A stretch of 64,000 bases of DNA from Edolisoma coerulescens (taxonomy: Eukaryota; Chordata; Aves; Passeriformes; Campephagidae): assembly GCA_013397115.1 (NCBI GenBank), contig VWZW01001209.1, positions 1,554,236 through 1,618,235 of the forward strand. Reading direction: 5' to 3'. Below are positions 61,601 to 64,000 of the stretch, one piece after another. Each line of letters begins with the position of its first letter. The stretch's first letter is position 1. The notes beneath the pieces are model-generated. The model did no database searches. It was not told the origin of the DNA and saw only the letters and a program-made list of their open reading frames with translations. A program made the translations under genes and the position numbers.

Positions 61601-64000
61601 CGCGTTCTACCAGCTGCCTTCACTAAATGAATACAAATAGACAAAAACACTGAAAAGGCCAGGGGAATCTGATGAGAAATCATCAGCTTAGGTCAGGTTA
61701 CCTTCTGTATTTCCATCCAAACCACAATACAGGAAATTTGTGTACTCCTTCTCAGAAGATTGCCTATGATGAGTGAAATACCCTCTGCCTTTTCTGACTC
61801 AGCATCAATTACCATGTGTTTCACGTTTGGTTGATTATCTGCTAGCCAGAGTCTTATTAAGATACCGTGAAGAACACTCCAGTGCTGGCTCCTCCCACAG
61901 GGCCCTTTGCACCAGAAGTTTGTGGTGAGCTGTTTGCTCCATTAGCAGGCCTTGCAAACTCCCTCGGCAGCTGCTCCTCCAACACCATGAAATGGGCAAA
62001 ATCAGTACTCCATCTGGGATGGGAATAACTTCAGCAATTCATGTCCTTCTTCCAACACTACTTACCCTGGCCAGTCCTTCAGGGGAAAACTCAGACCCTC
62101 GCTCTGGATTACAATATCCCACGATGTGACTGCTACTCATCGTGGTATGTTCCCAAGGAATGAGCTTCCCAAGCCCACTGCAAAGGCAAGGGAGAGTAAG
62201 ACTTCTCTTGGAAGCCTTCGCAGAGTTTTCAGACCAGAGGTAGGAGCCTGTGCTTTCAAACCTGGAAATCAGATGAGAGATCAAACTAAAGCAGATTTAC
62301 CCTTGATCAGCTTTCAGACTTTTCAACATCTCCAAGCTACACAGCAGCTGGACAGAAGTTTTCAGAAGGTTATTATGGATTAAAAATCTAATGATGATGA
62401 ACAATTCTGAGCACTTCAGCTCTCTACCCTTAGCTCACTTTCTTGCCTCAGAGAGGCACATGCAAAGTTTCACTATAAACAAACTGATATCTAGTAGGAA
62501 TGTCTCCTTTGAAATTACAAACTCACAAGAAAAGTACCTGGTATAAATAGTTTAGTGCCAACAAAGGAAAAAAGAATAAAAATTAAAAGCTCTTTTCAAG
62601 ATTCTTCTCATCCTTTTCCTGTACACATATAAACATCATGCAACTTGAATCAAAATTATTTCCAGACCTATTGAAGACTAGTACCTGAGCAATCCTTGGA
62701 AGGTGTTCTTTAGACAGAAATGTAATTTTGAGGAAGATTTAGGTTCCTCAAAGGGAGACTTCATCTCTCATCTAGCCCACCATTAACTGTACTTCCCTAA
62801 TGAGATCATAGTACATAGACACATCAGGAAGGAGTTCTGCATTGCAGAATGGAAAATAAACACAACTTCTGTGAGATGCCCTTATTGTGAGTAAAAAGTA
62901 AATATCCTTTTAAAGACCAGAGGAATTCTCTGTTCCTTCAATACCTAACTATGGAAGACATTTATTAATCAGGAATCTTGCTATTTTCTACTCAGCTGCA
63001 TAATGATTCCTATGATTAGTACGAATGGAGTATCCGTACTGCCTGAGACAGCACAAGCAGCAGGCTCATGAGCCCACAGGACTGGTCCTGACTTCTACAT
63101 CCCTGTCATGATATAAGGAAAAGATGCTGAAGTTACCCTGCACACTGAGGATACTGCTTTGTCATCGTTTCTTATTAAGCAACTCTTGTGAGGTACATTA
63201 AATTAGTTCTAGTAACTCATTCCCCTCTGATTCCTCTGTTTTTCAAACCAGCATTTTTAACAGGTTTTTCTCAGCAGCAAATCTGGATTTAGGCTTAGAA
63301 AATTAATTTACTCCCTGAATTACAAATGTCAAAGCCAAGAATCACTGCGTTATCAGCAGATCTAGAAGACAGTCTAAATATGGAGAACCTATGCTAGTAT
63401 AAAAGGGAGAAGGGAAATAGGCACAGCTCCTAACCTGCTGATTCCCACTGAGGTTGAAGGCCAGCCAAAGTAAGGTTTGGGCTAAGTCTCTTCTACAGGT
63501 ACTTCTGGGTGATGATTCAGGAATCTAAATTAGGCTCCAGCTGTGAACTGCCTTCAGAGGATCCTCATCTCTCCACCAACCATAGCTGGAGGTCTGGGCA
63601 ACTATCCTAAATCTCACACCCAGGCATGACTCATAAGTTTGGTAGTTTCAGTCAGTCTCCACACGTGCTATCCTTGTGTCTGTAGCAAACTTACAGACAG
63701 TATTCCTTTCCCTAACACAGGGAAGAAAGCTACTCTTTGTGTCAGTGATTTGGACCCATTTATTTCAACACTGTTCATCATCTCTCCTGTGACCCAGGAA
63801 AAAGTGGAATTCCAAAGAAAGTGAACTTCATTAATTAAACCAGAGAAATTTTTTTTCAGAACTATTACTAGAGCACAGGCAATAGAAATTGCAAGTTATC
63901 TGTTACATGTCAGGAGATCTTGCCAAAATGTGTTCAAAAATAATCATTTCATGATGCCTGATTAAGTAACACAGTTTGAATATTCCTTTCCAAACACATG
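58611..64000. other. Unique AT-rich sequence to the window end
   Basis: No gene recognised. Notable small elements are a weak tRNA-like A/B-box pair (58924-58971), a palindrome with POU-octamer motifs (59217-59252) and an 8-bp-arm inverted repeat containing CpGs (62119-62145). Open frames are at most 85 codons. Confidence 0.5.
59217..59252. promoter_or_regulatory. Palindrome with flanking octamer (POU-type) motifs
   Basis: A perfect 16-bp palindrome, CATATGCATGCATATG at 59232-59247, is flanked by TTTGCAT (59218-59224) and ATGCAAAT (59245-59252). The latter is the exact octamer motif bound by POU factors. CATATG is also an E-box. Function is inferred only from motif content. Confidence 0.3.

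Overview
This window looks like a piece of bird nuclear genome, either intergenic or deep intronic, and I find no supportable host protein-coding gene in it. The avian assignment rests on the repeats. There are several CR1 retrotransposon 3' ends, three of them with the ATTCTATG-type terminal octamers typical of bird CR1. There are also four retroviral long terminal repeats (LTRs), two of which I recognise as families that are very common in birds. No mammalian SINE or L1 was seen. A neoavian, perhaps passerine, host is likely from the LTR families, but that is inference from remembered family sequences and not a database search.

Layout. 1-2.87 kb is AT-rich unique sequence. A minus-strand LTR lies at about 2.88-3.45 kb. 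A plus-strand LTR with CCAAT, TATA and poly(A) signals lies at 5.57-6.06 kb, followed by a short CpG-containing GC-rich flank. A minus-strand CR1 lies at 9.22-9.75 kb, followed by a GC-rich but CpG-free block at 9.95-10.29 kb. From 10.3 to 21.7 kb there is mostly unique sequence, with one CR1 end (16.8 kb), a purine tract (17.5 kb) and a short diverged tandem duplication (18.6 kb). A well-preserved minus-strand CR1 with 146 codons still open lies at 21.7-22.5 kb. LTRs follow at about 27.3-27.7 and 28.5-28.9 kb. From 28.9 to 44.5 kb there is unique AT-rich DNA with simple repeats at 37.6-37.9 kb. A third type of LTR lies near 44.8-45.3 kb. CR1 copies lie at 47.8-48.0 kb (plus), 54.6-54.8 kb (degenerate, minus) and 58.1-58.6 kb (very old, minus). 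The rest, to 64 kb, is unique sequence with a few short palindromes.

The clearest structural anomalies come from the assembly. Two single-N joins (23,349 and 46,189) are each flanked by direct duplicates that begin immediately after the N. The first pair is 63 bp and identical as read. The second pair is 302 and 368 bp and differs almost only in the length of a (TA)n microsatellite. These look like unmerged contig ends or two haplotypes laid end to end, not biological duplications.

Most open reading frames are short, overlap on several frames and resemble no protein I know. The only recognisable coding remnants belong to CR1 reverse transcriptase ORF2. I did not find a convincing new biological system. 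The items most worth a second look are the two join-associated duplications, a perfect hairpin that has replaced the usual sequence around the TATA box of one LTR, a POU-octamer/palindrome cluster at 59.2 kb, and the stop-poor acidic reading frame running through the U3 of the 5.6 kb LTR.
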